From Branchiostoma floridae (taxonomy: Eukaryota > Chordata > Leptocardii > Amphioxiformes > Branchiostomatidae): a DNA stretch of 25,299 bases. The notes beneath the pieces were generated by a model, which did no database searches, was not told the DNA's origin, and was given only the letters and a program-made list of their open reading frames with translations. Within the stretch, counting starts at the first letter, position 1, and each line of letters begins with the position of its first letter. Below, in pieces: positions 1-8,261 of the stretch. A program made the translations under genes and the position numbers. Location: the NCBI RefSeq assembly GCF_000003815.2, contig NC_049992.1, forward strand, positions 13,833,542 to 13,858,840, given 5' to 3'.

Positions 1-63
1 TCTGATGCCTACGAACAAATGACAGAGTTTCATCGTCGGCATCAGGGCCATACCTCCTCGTAA
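1..63 (+). CDS. Possible C-terminal codons of a plus-strand gene entering the window
   Basis: Frame 1 is open from the first base to a TAA at 61-63 and reads SDAYEQMTEFHRRHQGHTSS, a polar, charged tail that looks like a protein terminus. No acceptor is visible, so the exon would begin outside the window. An AATAAA at 187-192 lies about 125 bases past the stop, which fits a short 3' UTR. Twenty open codons occur by chance fairly often, and the opposite strand is also open here. The call therefore rests on composition plus the polyadenylation signal. Product unknown. Confidence 0.35.
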   Translation, partial: SDAYEQMTEFHRRHQGHTSS

Positions 64-186
64 TTTAGAACTCGCTGACAACTCGGCCGAGCTAAATTCT
101 TGATTTGTAAACGGGGCTTAAAAATGTAATTGTAGAAAAGCTGCAGACATCTGTTTCACCCATGATCAGGACAAGAGCAAATGGAA

Positions 187-192
187 AATAAA
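187..192 (+). promoter_or_regulatory. AATAAA polyadenylation signal candidate
   Basis: Canonical hexamer 124 bases downstream of the TAA at 61-63. It would end the transcript entering from the left edge at about 205-220. It lies in an A-rich run, so a chance match is possible. Confidence 0.35.
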
Positions 193-330
193 AACAAATT
201 CAATGTCATGACCCTTTGCAATGTACAGACTTCCCTTATGCCTATTGTGTTGCTTTCGTATATACATCTAATATAAAGTGCTACAGAAAATTGCGGTTTG
301 TTTAAAAAGAAACCTGATCACGACGTACAG

Positions 331-446
331 CACAATTCGCTTCCAAAATGATGATTATTTGTCCACGCCCAGTAGGCGCAGTTTTCTCGGCACCATGTAC
401 TTCAATAGCAATCCACTTGTTTTGCTTGTTACTCGTGTGAACAGAG
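331..446 (+). CDS. Candidate internal exon, product unknown
   Basis: A 116-nt block lies between an acceptor (GACGTACAG ending at 330) and a very good donor (AACAGAG then GTAAGTG from 447). Only one of the three frames is open. It enters with 1 nt of a split codon and leaves with 1 nt, giving 38 full codons that begin TIRFQNDDYLSTPSRR and end LVLLVTRVNR. The acceptor lacks a good pyrimidine tract, which lowers confidence. A GT-rich microsatellite starts exactly at the donor. No partner exon with the right phase was found nearby, and no family is recognised. Confidence 0.35.
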
Positions 447-530
447 GTAAGTGTGTGTGTGTGTCTGTAACTCTGTATCTATGTTTGTGTCTGCGCGTGT
501 GTGCGTTTGTTTGTCTCTGTGTGTGTGTCT
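447..530 (+). repeat. Interrupted (TG)n microsatellite growing from a splice-donor-like GTAAGTG
   Basis: TG-rich tract with interruptions (CTGTAACTCTG, TTTGTC, GCGCG). Its first bases are the +1 to +7 positions of the donor that closes the 331-446 candidate exon. Its right edge runs directly into the dispersed repeat beginning at 530. Confidence 0.8.
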
Positions 531-658
531 TAGGGGTGGGTACCGGTACATCGTACCGGTACAAAACCGTTTTTCTTCATTGGACCGGTCCAGAAAAACC
601 GGACCTGAAAAATTCGGTAGACCGGATGTTGGAGCTATTGGAAAATAAACAGATTTTA
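530..658 (+). repeat. Dispersed 129-bp repeat, copy A (GTACCGGTAC family)
   Basis: This block aligns without any gap to the reverse complement of 14409-14537, with 30 differences by hand count, so about 77% identity. It starts with two GTACCGGTAC decamers separated by ATC and contains GGACCGGTCC. In both copies the same frame is open for 43 codons and shares the residues KTVF, TGP, SVDR and QIL. In copy A the frame ends in TGA just past 658. By codon position the differences are 10 first, 7 second and 13 third, too even to prove protein-level selection. It may be a transposon-derived repeat; I cannot name the family. Confidence 0.75.
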
Positions 659-689
659 TGATGAGGCATTCACACCTTTTGAGGCTTAC

Positions 690-749
690 CTGTATGAGGC
701 AAGACAGCGTTCCTCTTTGCATTTTGGAAGTCATACACACATGTAGTTG
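690..749 (-). CDS. Candidate 60-nt symmetric exon, product unknown
   Basis: On the minus strand an acceptor (CTCACATGTTACAG) precedes the block. The donor ATACAG then GTAAGCC is near consensus. The 20-codon frame in phase 0 reads QLHVCMTSKMQRGTLSCLIQ. A second frame, entered with 2 nt, is also open (TTCVYDFQNAKRNAVLPHT), so the reading frame is not settled. An in-frame ATG lies just upstream (MLQ...), so it could also be a first coding exon. No phase-matched neighbour was found. Function unknown. Confidence 0.3.
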
Positions 750-975
750 CTGTAACATGTGAGCAAATTATCCTGAATTCCGCTCTCCTCCAAACAACTC
801 ATTGCCCACCACCCACATTGTTCGCGACGTGTCAAGCGCGCTACCTAGCGTCATATAATCGAATTACACTCGCCCACATTGCACATGTTATTTCGCACGG
901 GATATGTAAGAGCATCCTCTAGCGGTCAATGAAACCCCTGCAGCAACTTGACCTCAATGTGTACATGATCGACTA
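750..975. other. Non-coding stretch, nothing recognised
   Basis: Unique-looking DNA between the 690-749 candidate exon and the CAT microsatellite. I see no open frame with splice support and no repeat. Confidence 0.4.
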
Positions 976-998
976 ATCATCATCATCATCATCATCAT
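976..998 (+). repeat. (ATC)n trinucleotide microsatellite
   Basis: Seven to eight uninterrupted CAT/ATC units, flanked by GACTA on the left and AGTCC on the right. On the minus strand it reads (ATG)n. Confidence 0.9.
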
Positions 999-1281
999 AG
1001 TCCTTTTCGTCCTAACGGCTATTTACCCATCAACGCATTGTAAGTCTGCTGCCCAGGAACACCAATCGCAATATCATTATCTAAATTGTAAATTGACTAC
1101 TGGTTGGAAAATGCCAATAGAAAAAAAAAACAATCAGATGTTAGAAATGTTAAAATTCCTTTGGACCATTTTCTACCGATCATGATTCAGCTCAGGGCTA
1201 CATACAGGATATGCATTATATCCCTGTAAATCACACATTGTTTGGTTGATAGATCATGTTGAATCTATAAGCATGCACAGT

Positions 1282-1455
1282 ATGAAAGCGATATTTGTGA
1301 CTACATTCTTCTTTATTTCATTGAGCGCTGATAATAACGACATAAAATGTGAAATTTTATTCCGAAAAGGTTCGAAGAGCTATTTCACAGATACTAGTAG
1401 ATGTTGTCGAGTTTACGTTCCCTGCAGACATGTCTATCTCTTTCTGAAGGGCTAG
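1282..1455 (+). CDS. Possible small secreted cysteine-containing peptide
   Basis: An ATG at 1282 opens 57 codons ending in TAG at 1453-1455, and another in-frame ATG sits at 1273. The first 16 residues, MKAIFVTTFFFISLSA, look like a signal peptide (Lys, hydrophobic core, small residues at the cleavage site). The remainder is basic and carries four cysteines spaced C-x17-CC-x5-C, an even number that could pair. No promoter, splice site or polyadenylation signal supports it, and the length is within chance range for AT-rich DNA. I recognise no family. Confidence 0.2.
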   Translation: MKAIFVTTFFFISLSADNNDIKCEILFRKGSKSYFTDTSRCCRVYVPCRHVYLFLKG

Positions 1456-1687
1456 CGTATCCAATCACAATACGTGGTGAAACATATCAATGTGAGACAG
1501 ATTAAACTAGTCTTTTACTTGCTTTTCTTTGAAAATGCTGTAAAAGTGGATAACTGATTAGCGGTGTGAATGACCACCAGGGTGGCCGTTTGATGGGCTG
1601 AGGATGGACTAGAATTTCTAAAATATTTGTTTCAATCACTTGAAAACGAAGAATGATGCATCAAGTGAAATATGAAGACCTGATTAT
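1456..1687. other. Intergenic or intronic, nothing recognised
   Basis: Includes a short GACCACC/GGTGGCC-like hairpin near 1570-1586. Otherwise I see no feature. Confidence 0.4.
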
Positions 1688-1860
1688 TTATCACATTTAT
1701 TTAGCACTGAAAAGTATTTAAAATAAATGTCGTGATAACTGAAAAAGTTGTGATAAAGGATTTAGGTTTTTATATCACATTAATTCACCAAATGAGTGTT
1801 ACTACAATCTTCTTCTGGAGAATTAATGTGATAGCAACCCCTTTATCACATTAATTCTCC
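1688..1860. repeat. Foldback repeat cluster built from TATCACATTAATTCTCC
   Basis: The right part is a perfect 17-bp inverted repeat: GGAGAATTAATGTGATA at 1817-1833, a 10-nt spacer, and its exact complement at 1844-1860. A third copy with one mismatch lies at 1773-1789. A partial CCTTTATCAC-type copy lies inverted at 1749-1760. A related pair, TTATCACATTTATTT (1688-1702) with AAATAAATGT...GTGATAA (1721-1738), forms another foldback. The arrangement resembles nested tips of a small non-autonomous DNA transposon (MITE-like) or repeated foldback insertions. No transposase is present. Confidence 0.7.
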
Positions 1861-3729
1861 AAACAGACAGTTATGTTAAGTCACTGTTCTGTTCTGTTTG
1901 ATATGCATTATGTGGGTGTACAAATCACGCATACATATAGTGAAGACAAGCAATATTTCTGTGGGCACTTTTCAACCCTTTTTCTGATACGGCCCTGCTT
2001 TCCCGGCAGATGACATCCTTAATGTTTCCTCAGACACGACCTATATGTAAATATATGTGTTATCGTGAGTTCGCCAATACTCCACAAAAGAGGTCGTGAC
2101 CTACTATTCCTCAATGAGGACCAATTAGCGATGTACAAAACCTCTCTACCGCAGCTCACGAACACACGTCCCGTCAGAACTGCTCCCCCGCTTCTCACGA
2201 CATCCTCCGTCGTGACGAAAAACATAGTAGACGGAAAACAATTCTGCGAACCATGGCTATATAGCACTGGCAGTAGAAGATCATTAACCTATTAGCAAGA
2301 GTACCTGCAATGCTTCATAGATATCAAATCTTGCTTTGGTGATTTTGTCAATTTTCTTTGATTGCAATCACGTATACTTAATAACGTAGTTAGTCATGTA
2401 TGATCGAGTCATCTGGTCTCGCATTTGGAATAAAGTATAGGGAAATTGACCTACGTGTGCGGATAAATGAGTTGAACATGATAGCAGTATGTGGAAAATT
2501 TTGTTCTGTGTACCTATAAGGGACTGTGTTTATTTTTGTTGTCAATATCTGCCAGTAAACAAGACATATCTTGTGAAATCGCCTCAGACCAAACGAACTT
2601 TTCGAGGTCGATAGGGATTCCAATTCAACAGACAGGAGGTAGCTTGACCAGATTGCCTATCCTTCCGATCCACAACTAATCCCTCTCATAACGTGTTTGT
2701 GTATTTGATTCCCATGCCTAGAAATAAAAGCGGGGAACATTCCATACATCTACGAGGAAAAGCGCCACAGCTCGACATAATCACGCATTGCAGCAGTCCA
2801 TGAGTCAATGACCTGTCATTGCCCGTGCCGCCTCCACCCCGCAAAGTTACCCGCGGCACGTTCCATGTCAGCACAGTAGGGAAACATCCTGACAGGATGC
2901 GATGTTTTCGGGGTCATTAGAAAACACCGGGAACCAGAACTTAGTCGTGAGTTTATCCCCAAGCGTATTTTGCCAAGTCACAGTCCAAAGAGAATAACAG
3001 TCGCTTGATGGCTTGATACATTTACTTCAAAAAATAAAGGATACAGAATAAGAAGACATGCATGCATAATTTATGTGATCCATGGACACGAGTGGAAAAA
3101 GTGCCCCTTTGACGTCGTCTAACTACTGAACAACGTGAGCTAGGACTTTCAAACTTGGTGACCTTTTCTGACATTTATAGTTGGCAACATTTAAACAATA
3201 ATACCGTAAGTTTGTAGATTTTCATGTTGCATATCATATCAACGAGTTTCTGACTGGCATATTGTACAAAATTCGCTATACTGCGTCATAACGATATCGA
3301 AATTGCAAGAAAGATAAAACTTTATAAGTTTATCATCCCCTGCAAATGATGATGGTGATGGTACACCAATACGTTTGGAGAGTACAAAGGGAGGCCGAAT
3401 GAGAGGCCCAACGAGTACCAGGAAAGTGTACTATAATTGCTATTAATTAGATACTAGCTTCCTCCAGCTAGTTTAAGGTCAGTTAAAAGTATGTTTCTTG
3501 CTTACGCAAAAATAGTTATGCTCACATGTATAGAATGGTTCCTGTAGATTACATATACAGCCACGTTCCTTTAGGTTAGCTGTTGTTACACCTACAAACT
3601 CTCACCATCTGTGTTTTAGAATCAAATCTTCAATGTCTTTACTTCTTCCTTGCATCAGGTTGTCTAAACACGTTTTAAGGTGGTAGAAAACATGTGTGAC
3701 GATATCACCAATTGGGTGCACATTTATGC
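1861..3729. other. Long stretch without a supported gene
   Basis: Several open frames of 60-80 codons occur (for example plus 2065-2295 and minus 2686-2874). They lack ATG starts or splice support and I do not call them. A short nested hairpin (CATCCT, GAC, AGGATG) lies at about 2887-2901. No transposon, RNA gene or long repeat was seen. Confidence 0.4.
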
Positions 3730-3779
3730 CCGATAAGTGGCAAAACCCTTCGGGTGCCTCTTTGCCTCTGGCTTATCGG
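3730..3779. other. Three-tier stem-loop, 50 nt
   Basis: Nested complementary arms: CCGATAAG (3730-3737) with CTTATCGG (3772-3779), GGCAAA (3739-3744) with TTTGCC (3761-3766), and ACCC (3745-3748) with GGGT (3752-3755) around a TTC loop. The 3' side has two 5-nt bulges. Eighteen base pairs stack in register, much more than expected from local composition. Whether it acts as RNA (either strand) or is a chance or transposon-derived foldback is unknown. Confidence 0.5.
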
Positions 3780-3945
3780 TAGCACTTGGTACTTCACTGA
3801 GATATGATGGTGTAAGCGAGCAGTAATTAGTGCTCAAATCATTTGAAACCTCGCATGTATTGCGTACGTCTATTATGATTTCTCCCATAACAAGAGCCGT
3901 AATACTAAAACCTTGCAGTAATTGGCCGGAAAAGTAGGACGTTGA

Positions 3946-3953
3946 TGACGTCA
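3946..3953. promoter_or_regulatory. Perfect CRE palindrome TGACGTCA (1 of 5)
   Basis: Full 8-bp CREB/ATF consensus within GATGACGTCACTG. It is one of five exact copies in the window; the others are at 6684, 8254, 9556 and 17420. Confidence 0.4.
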
Positions 3954-4078
3954 CTGAGTTTTATTACACCATTAGTAGGCGTCATGTCTCTCTACAAGCC
4001 TTTGTGAGGTAAAGAAGATAACGGACCTGGATCCGACGTTCTGTGGGATCGTTGACTGCAAGGGCTTCTTCATTTCAG

Positions 4079-4192
4079 GTTTGGGGGGATATGGTTACAA
4101 GAGCAGATAATGTGAATACCAACAAAAGGATCAAACACCTAGACAGGTATAGCTATCAACAAAAATGTGCCTTTATTATCTTCGCCAAAAAG
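4079..4192 (+). CDS. Candidate internal exon of 38 codons, product unknown
   Basis: A textbook acceptor (GGCTTCTTCATTTCAG ending at 4078) is followed by 114 nt and a donor (CCAAAAAG then GTAATG at 4193). Only one frame is open: phase 0 in, phase 0 out, starting VWGDMVTRADNVNTNKR and ending CAFIIFAKK. The other two frames hit stops within 14 codons. Being symmetric, it could be a cassette exon. An alternative internal donor (AGACAG then GTATAG) lies near 4146. It is the best-looking isolated exon on the plus strand, but no phase-0 partner was identified. No domain is recognised. Confidence 0.4.
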
Positions 4193-5027
4193 GTAATGCT
4201 TTTGATGTCCTGTGTGTTTATGTCTGAGTTAGTTTCTTTGTTTGTATATTTGTTTGTGAACAGGATAAGCTGTGAATAGATCCTTGTGAACTTTGGTGGG
4301 TGGGGTGAGGGTTCGGAGGATGAAGGTCAAGGTCAATGATAGCCCTCCCTTTTGGTACCGCAGGTTCGATATTCCATGTTCTTGACATGCTATAGTCAAA
4401 ATCTCAAAGTAGTAGATACCTCTTGGAACACAAAATGGTGTAGGTACATTTAGACTTCCTTCGTCTGTTTTTGGAACTGCAAGAGCCGATTTTATTAATT
4501 TGAAAGAAGCTGATGACCAGCCATAATGTTTTGGTAAAAAGACACCTCAGTTGACGATATACCAAATTAATGCTTATTATGCAGATCAATAACTAATTTA
4601 TATGATTAGATACGAGCTCTTAGCTGTTTTTAAAACATTTTTTATCATTTTCATATGGATATGTAGTGATGATGGAAATAAGAGCATTCTGTTGAAAGTT
4701 TAGATCTATTTTCAGATATGACTTATAGTATCCTTTGTTCCGATGAGCATTGCATGTTCATGCGTTGTTACATACGACTGCAACGAAATTAAAGAGTCAG
4801 CCCCATTTCTTTTATTCGTACGCAGTGTGCCAAAATGATTTGGAAATATGTTTCCTATTGAAAATTTATCTACATTTATCAATTGTACGTCATTAGTCTG
4901 ATCAGTATGGAGGGGGTGGAGGGGGCGTTTCCTGTTTTCGGGACAAATTTCTGATACTCGTTGCGTGCTGTAGGACACAAAAACGCGTAAGTAGCTCTTC
5001 TTATTCGCAAATATGTCACAGTATATG
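4193..5027. other. Non-coding, AT-rich, nothing recognised
   Basis: Probably intronic or intergenic. There is a GGTCAAGGTCAA direct repeat at about 4325-4336 (tandem nuclear-receptor half-site AAGGTCA). The 139-codon minus frame at 4712-5131 crosses into the inverted-repeat element, has no splice or start support and is not called. Confidence 0.4.
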
Positions 5028-5666
5028 ACGTAAGGCCATGTTGATTTGATTATATGGATGACATCCTCTGGAAACTCCAAAACTGATGCGAGCGAGCGAA
5101 TAAAGGCATTTGGGGTCTTACCGGGGGCCAAGAAGACAACATATAGTCAATTGTACCAAGTTTCTATAGTCAAAGGTACAGAGACAGTGAGTTAGTCTTT
5201 ATTACATGGAGATGGAATTTTAAAATGCCAGTGGGATTCCAATAATCCACCAAACAGATTCCTTTGTAGCAAAATTGACCAATTGCCATTGTTTTGAGTA
5301 TTGCAAGTTCCAAGTTGAATTGCAAGTTTCCACAGACAATCAGGTCCAGGTTCAGGTTCAGACCTGGAAATGATACACTGGACCTTAATTTTCTGTACTG
5401 GTACCTCCCCCTACAAACAACATATATTTCTTTCTGTCCTTTTACATCTTATTCTTTGACTTTAGATTTATTTTGGCATTCTATGGCATTAGTTATCTGT
5501 TTTCAGATACCTTTTTTCTATCTACGGAATATTTGTGCTCATTTTACAGCTGTTTTGCACAATTTATTGTGTGGTCGAAAACCGAAAACTTTTTTTTTTG
5601 GAAATGGGCGAAAATTGGTGCGAGCGCGGATGTCATCCATATAATCAAATCAACATGGCCTAACGT
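5028..5666. mobile_element. 639-bp element with 39-bp terminal inverted repeats, non-autonomous
   Basis: The left arm 5028-5066 and right arm 5628-5666 are reverse complements with one mismatch. Each runs from ACGT(A/T)AGGCC through GATTATATGG to GACATCC. No transposase frame lies between the arms. Inside, 5098-5412 is homologous to a second genomic copy at 13222-13497 in opposite orientation, which lacks the arms. No clear target-site duplication was seen: the left flank is GTATATG, the right flank AATGTAA. It could be a MITE or a nested insertion, with the arms and core coming from different repeats. Confidence 0.65.
5098..5412 (+). repeat. Dispersed repeat, copy 1 (shared with 13222-13497)
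   Basis: Colinear matches to the reverse complement of the second copy include TTTGGGG...CTTACCGGG, ACCAAGTTTCTAnAGTCAAA, CCAnCAAACAGnTT, CTTTGTAGC and the CTGnACnGGTAC end. Many substitutions and small indels indicate an old family. It is carried inside the inverted-repeat element. Confidence 0.65.
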
Positions 5667-6209
5667 AATGTAAAATACAAACGCAACGAAGTCACAATTG
5701 TCATCGCCGTCGACTTTCAGATACTTGGCCTTCTTTGAAATGAATTTCGAAGCTGATTGTTAGAATAACCACAAATAACTAACCCTTCAAAGCTGAACTT
5801 CTAACTTGAGAATGTATGACATGTCAAACTTTAATACCTGGAAAAAAACAAGATGTTCAGATACCCGCAAATTTGGAATAGATCGAGTCAAACCTTACAA
5901 CTTTGTCAATTATTACCCAGCTTCAAGACCATGTTAAAAAGTCACTATTAGATAATCAAACATCTAATTAATCTCCTATTCATTGTTTTTCTATTTCTAC
6001 ATTTTGCTTGCTTTTTTAGTTGTTACATTTCTAATGGTGTTCTATTTCTCTACCAATATTTGCTTAGTTATTGAGTATTGAACTATTATAATTTCCTTCC
6101 ATTTTGTTAATTGATATAATACTTTGGGTTATATTATTGTTATTATGTATAATGTTCCCATCTATTCAATCCGTATTAGCTTATGAATTGTTAAATTGTA
6201 TTATAATTT
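5667..6209. other. AT-rich stretch before a retroelement tail
   Basis: T-rich DNA in which no frame is convincing. It may be decayed 3' UTR of the retroelement whose tail follows, but I cannot mark its 5' edge. Confidence 0.3.
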
Positions 6210-6306
6210 GTTACTTTTGGGGGAAGAGCACGTTCTTTCATCCTTTAATTTGTGTTATGTTATCTTTTCTAAAAATTGTGCAAAATAAATCAAATCAAAT
6301 CAAACT
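6210..6306 (+). mobile_element. 3' tail of a non-LTR retroelement, 5'-truncated
   Basis: The sequence passes through GCAAAATAAATCAAATCAAA, an AATAAA followed by short tandem AATCA units (about 6284-6305). This is the typical end of CR1/L2/RTE-like LINEs and their SINEs. No reverse transcriptase or endonuclease coding remains upstream. Confidence 0.4.
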
Positions 6307-6600
6307 TACTAGGGTAGGCTCAACCAAATTTTTCAGTAACATATGCTCGTAACTTATTTGTTTTTCTCAAAACCTCTGTTGCTGTTGATTTGAACTTAAA
6401 TCCGCAGTCACATAGGGGGGCCTCTTTCTCATTCGAAATAGAAAACATTGTTGTTTATTCTGGCATGTAAACAAATGACAAAGAGAACTGTACCTGTTTT
6501 TCAATCGGAATCACAAAAAAGGTTTTGCTATTTTGAGCGACTAGGACACCTACGCGTTCCCATTGCAGAAGCAGTTGTATCCCCGAACGTTACTTAGGTC
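6307..6600. other. Spacer between retroelement tail and GC-rich block
   Basis: Ordinary AT-rich sequence with nothing recognised. Base composition shifts to GC-rich from about 6600. Confidence 0.4.
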
Positions 6601-6683
6601 TGCATGACAAACGCCACCGTACGAGCTCGCGGGGAGAATACTGAACGCCGGCTGCGCAGCGATCGATACGATGACGACATGTT

Positions 6684-6691
6684 TGACGTCA
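6684..6691. promoter_or_regulatory. Perfect CRE palindrome TGACGTCA (2 of 5)
   Basis: Exact CREB/ATF site in the GC-rich block, 14 bp upstream of the X-box at 6706. Adjacent CRE and X-box sites are a known arrangement in RFX/CREB-regulated promoters. Confidence 0.5.
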
Positions 6692-6705
6692 GGGATCATG
6701 ACTCC

Positions 6706-6719
6706 GTCGCCATGGCAAC
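6706..6719. promoter_or_regulatory. Consensus RFX X-box
   Basis: GTCGCC AT GGCAAC matches GTNRCC(N0-3)RGYAAC at every position, with a 2-bp spacer and near-perfect dyad symmetry. RFX factors bind such sites in promoters of ciliary and other genes. The match is seen in the sequence; occupancy is inference. Confidence 0.55.
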
Positions 6720-6960
6720 AAGGAGTCGTCCCGGTATTTGTGCCTATCCTGAGATGACCCTGTTTTTTTCTCTCAATATCAGCACGTCTGGTCGATCAAT
6801 CCTTGCCATCGCAGACAGGGTGCACGTCCTTGTGCTGCAGCGGGGTGGAACCGAGGGGATCACGCGGGAGGCTCGGCTAGAGGCGGGACGCGCCCCGCTG
6901 TACATCTACATACCGCTCCTTGCACCAGGGTGGGGCTGCAACACAATACACATTCTATGT

Positions 6961-7335
6961 CTGCACCTCTAACAAATGCCAGAACCATACGTATTCGTGT
7001 CTTAGTGATCAGAGGAGATGAATAAATGACCACGAGCTCTTCCTCCGAATACGCACGATATGTAATAAATAATCTCACGGGAGAGATATGTCTCTAGCAG
7101 ATAATCGATAGAAAAGCATGCTTTGGCACGCGTCTTTTCAAAAACAATTTTTTCGAACGACATTTTGACGTAAGCATTGTTTTGTCAATTCTAATAACAT
7201 CACTCTTTCCGTCACAACAAAGCCACCAGTGGATCTAGCATTTCTGTTTGTTCTATAGATCTAGCTAGGTAGTCACTCATGACGTAGTACCTTCTGTAAC
7301 CTGTACGCGAATATGCTGGTTTTAATCATGATAGT
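6961..7335. other. Spacer between GC-rich block and candidate first exon
   Basis: Holds an AATAAATGA and a TAATAAATAA stretch (7020-7070) and AGATCTAGC repeats near 7255-7270. No coding support. Confidence 0.35.
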
Positions 7336-7382
7336 ATGGGTAAACAGCTATTTTCAATTGAGGAGGGGGTGAATCGAGGACG
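7336..7382 (+). CDS. Candidate first coding exon, product unknown
   Basis: ATG at 7336 opens 15 codons, MGKQLFSIEEGVNRG plus CG, closed by the donor GGACG then GTAAGTG at 7383. It leaves in phase 2. The next strong plus-strand acceptor with a compatible open frame is at 7635, and joining them completes a CGG arginine codon. The frame also extends 12 codons upstream of the ATG (to a TAA), so the exon could be longer. The start context is GTATGG, with G at +4. No family is recognised; the chain rests only on signals and phase. Confidence 0.3.
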
Positions 7383-7635
7383 GTAAGTGTCGTTTACGCA
7401 AAAGATGATTAAACCAGGCGGTATCTCCAAGATGGTTGACGTTGGCACATGATTGTCGCACGATTGTAATAGGATAATGCGAAGGACGAAGATAATAGCT
7501 TTGTTTACGCCTGGGCTGTATATAGTCATGTTGAAAGGTCGCTGCTTTGAGCCATCTGATTATTTTCCATCTCTATCTGATTTGCGCAAGCTCTGTACCG
7601 GCAAAGTCAGTTGTAGTCGACTTGTGTCTCCCCAG

Positions 7636-7760
7636 GCGACCCAGTTTTGCTACCATTGTGTCATTGACTTATGCTAATATCCATCCTATCTGTCTCCTCA
7701 ACCCTCCACGGGCACCGCCTCAGCCAGTCGTCGTGACTAGCTGTGCACGTTGCAAATCAC
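7636..7760 (+). CDS. Candidate second exon, Pro-rich, product unknown
   Basis: A good acceptor (ACTTGTGTCTCCCCAG ending at 7635) opens a frame entered with 1 nt, phase-compatible with 7336-7382. It gives 41 codons from RPSFATIVSLTYANIHP through LLNPPRAPPQP to CARCKS, and a donor CAC then GTGAGT follows at 7761. If that donor is skipped the frame runs to a TGA at 7859-7861 as an Arg-rich tail. A CxxC pair occurs near the exon end. It may be a C-terminal exon of a small protein; no domain is identifiable. Confidence 0.28.
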
Positions 7761-8253
7761 GTGAGTCCCGAAATAAAAGTGTTGACTTAAAACACTCACT
7801 ACAGCGACGTCCCCGCATGCGCCGTGTGAACAACTCCATGTGTTGTCCTTTCCCTCCGTGAAAAGCCTCCGTGACTGTTACGTTACAATTTCCTCCTAGG
7901 TCATTCAAGTTCAAGATGAAGCCGCAAAGCAGTCTCTAGATTGATGTGACATGTCAACGTCAGAACCTGTCGTTAGGAACGGGGAAGAAACCGCTGAAAG
8001 GATTAAGCAGAGCCGACAGACTGTATAATTCACGTGGCTTCGGGGCTTTTTAGATGTTTGTTTAGCCTTGAAGTCTACGTCATAACCCTAACCTTGACCT
8101 CCGAGAAGAGACGTTGATATACGAAGCAGTCCAGACGAACCTTTGTGCGCCTGCTCCCTTACCGATGGACAGCTTGTCTCCCCAGATCTGAACAGGTTTG
8201 TTTTGGCTTCATTCAAAAATACAAACTGCCACGCACCATGATGACGCCACTGA

Positions 8254-8261
8254 TGACGTCA
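8254..8261. promoter_or_regulatory. Perfect CRE palindrome TGACGTCA (3 of 5)
   Basis: Part of ATGATGACGCCACTGATGA, where TGATGACG is repeated 13 bp apart, giving a CRE plus an adjacent half-like site. Confidence 0.4.

Larger units (their letters stand above)
6600..6960 (+). promoter_or_regulatory. GC- and CpG-rich block, possible promoter or enhancer
   Basis: CpG content is visibly higher than on either side (TACGAGCTCGCGG, AACGCCGGCTGCGCAGCGATCG, GCGGGACGCGCC). It contains a perfect CRE and a perfect RFX X-box 14 bp apart. A 122-codon ATG frame (6604-6972) crosses it, but the protein has no recognisable features and I read that frame as a by-product of GC richness. A candidate first coding exon begins at 7336, about 600 bp downstream on the same strand. 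Confidence 0.4.

Noticed and set aside
2065-2295. 76-codon plus frame
   Set aside because: It begins with GTG, has no acceptor in a usable phase, and the same bases are open on the minus strand.
4712-5131. 139-codon minus frame
   Set aside because: It crosses the boundary of the inverted-repeat element, lacks splice support and has no protein-like composition.
6604-6972. 122-codon ATG frame in the GC-rich block
   Set aside because: Few stops are expected in GC-rich DNA. No domain or codon pattern supports it, and the block looks regulatory.
8163-8190. 25-nt minus micro-exon (IWGDKLSI)
   Set aside because: Too short to support on signals alone, although the donor TCG-GTAAGG and acceptor TGTTCAG are fair.
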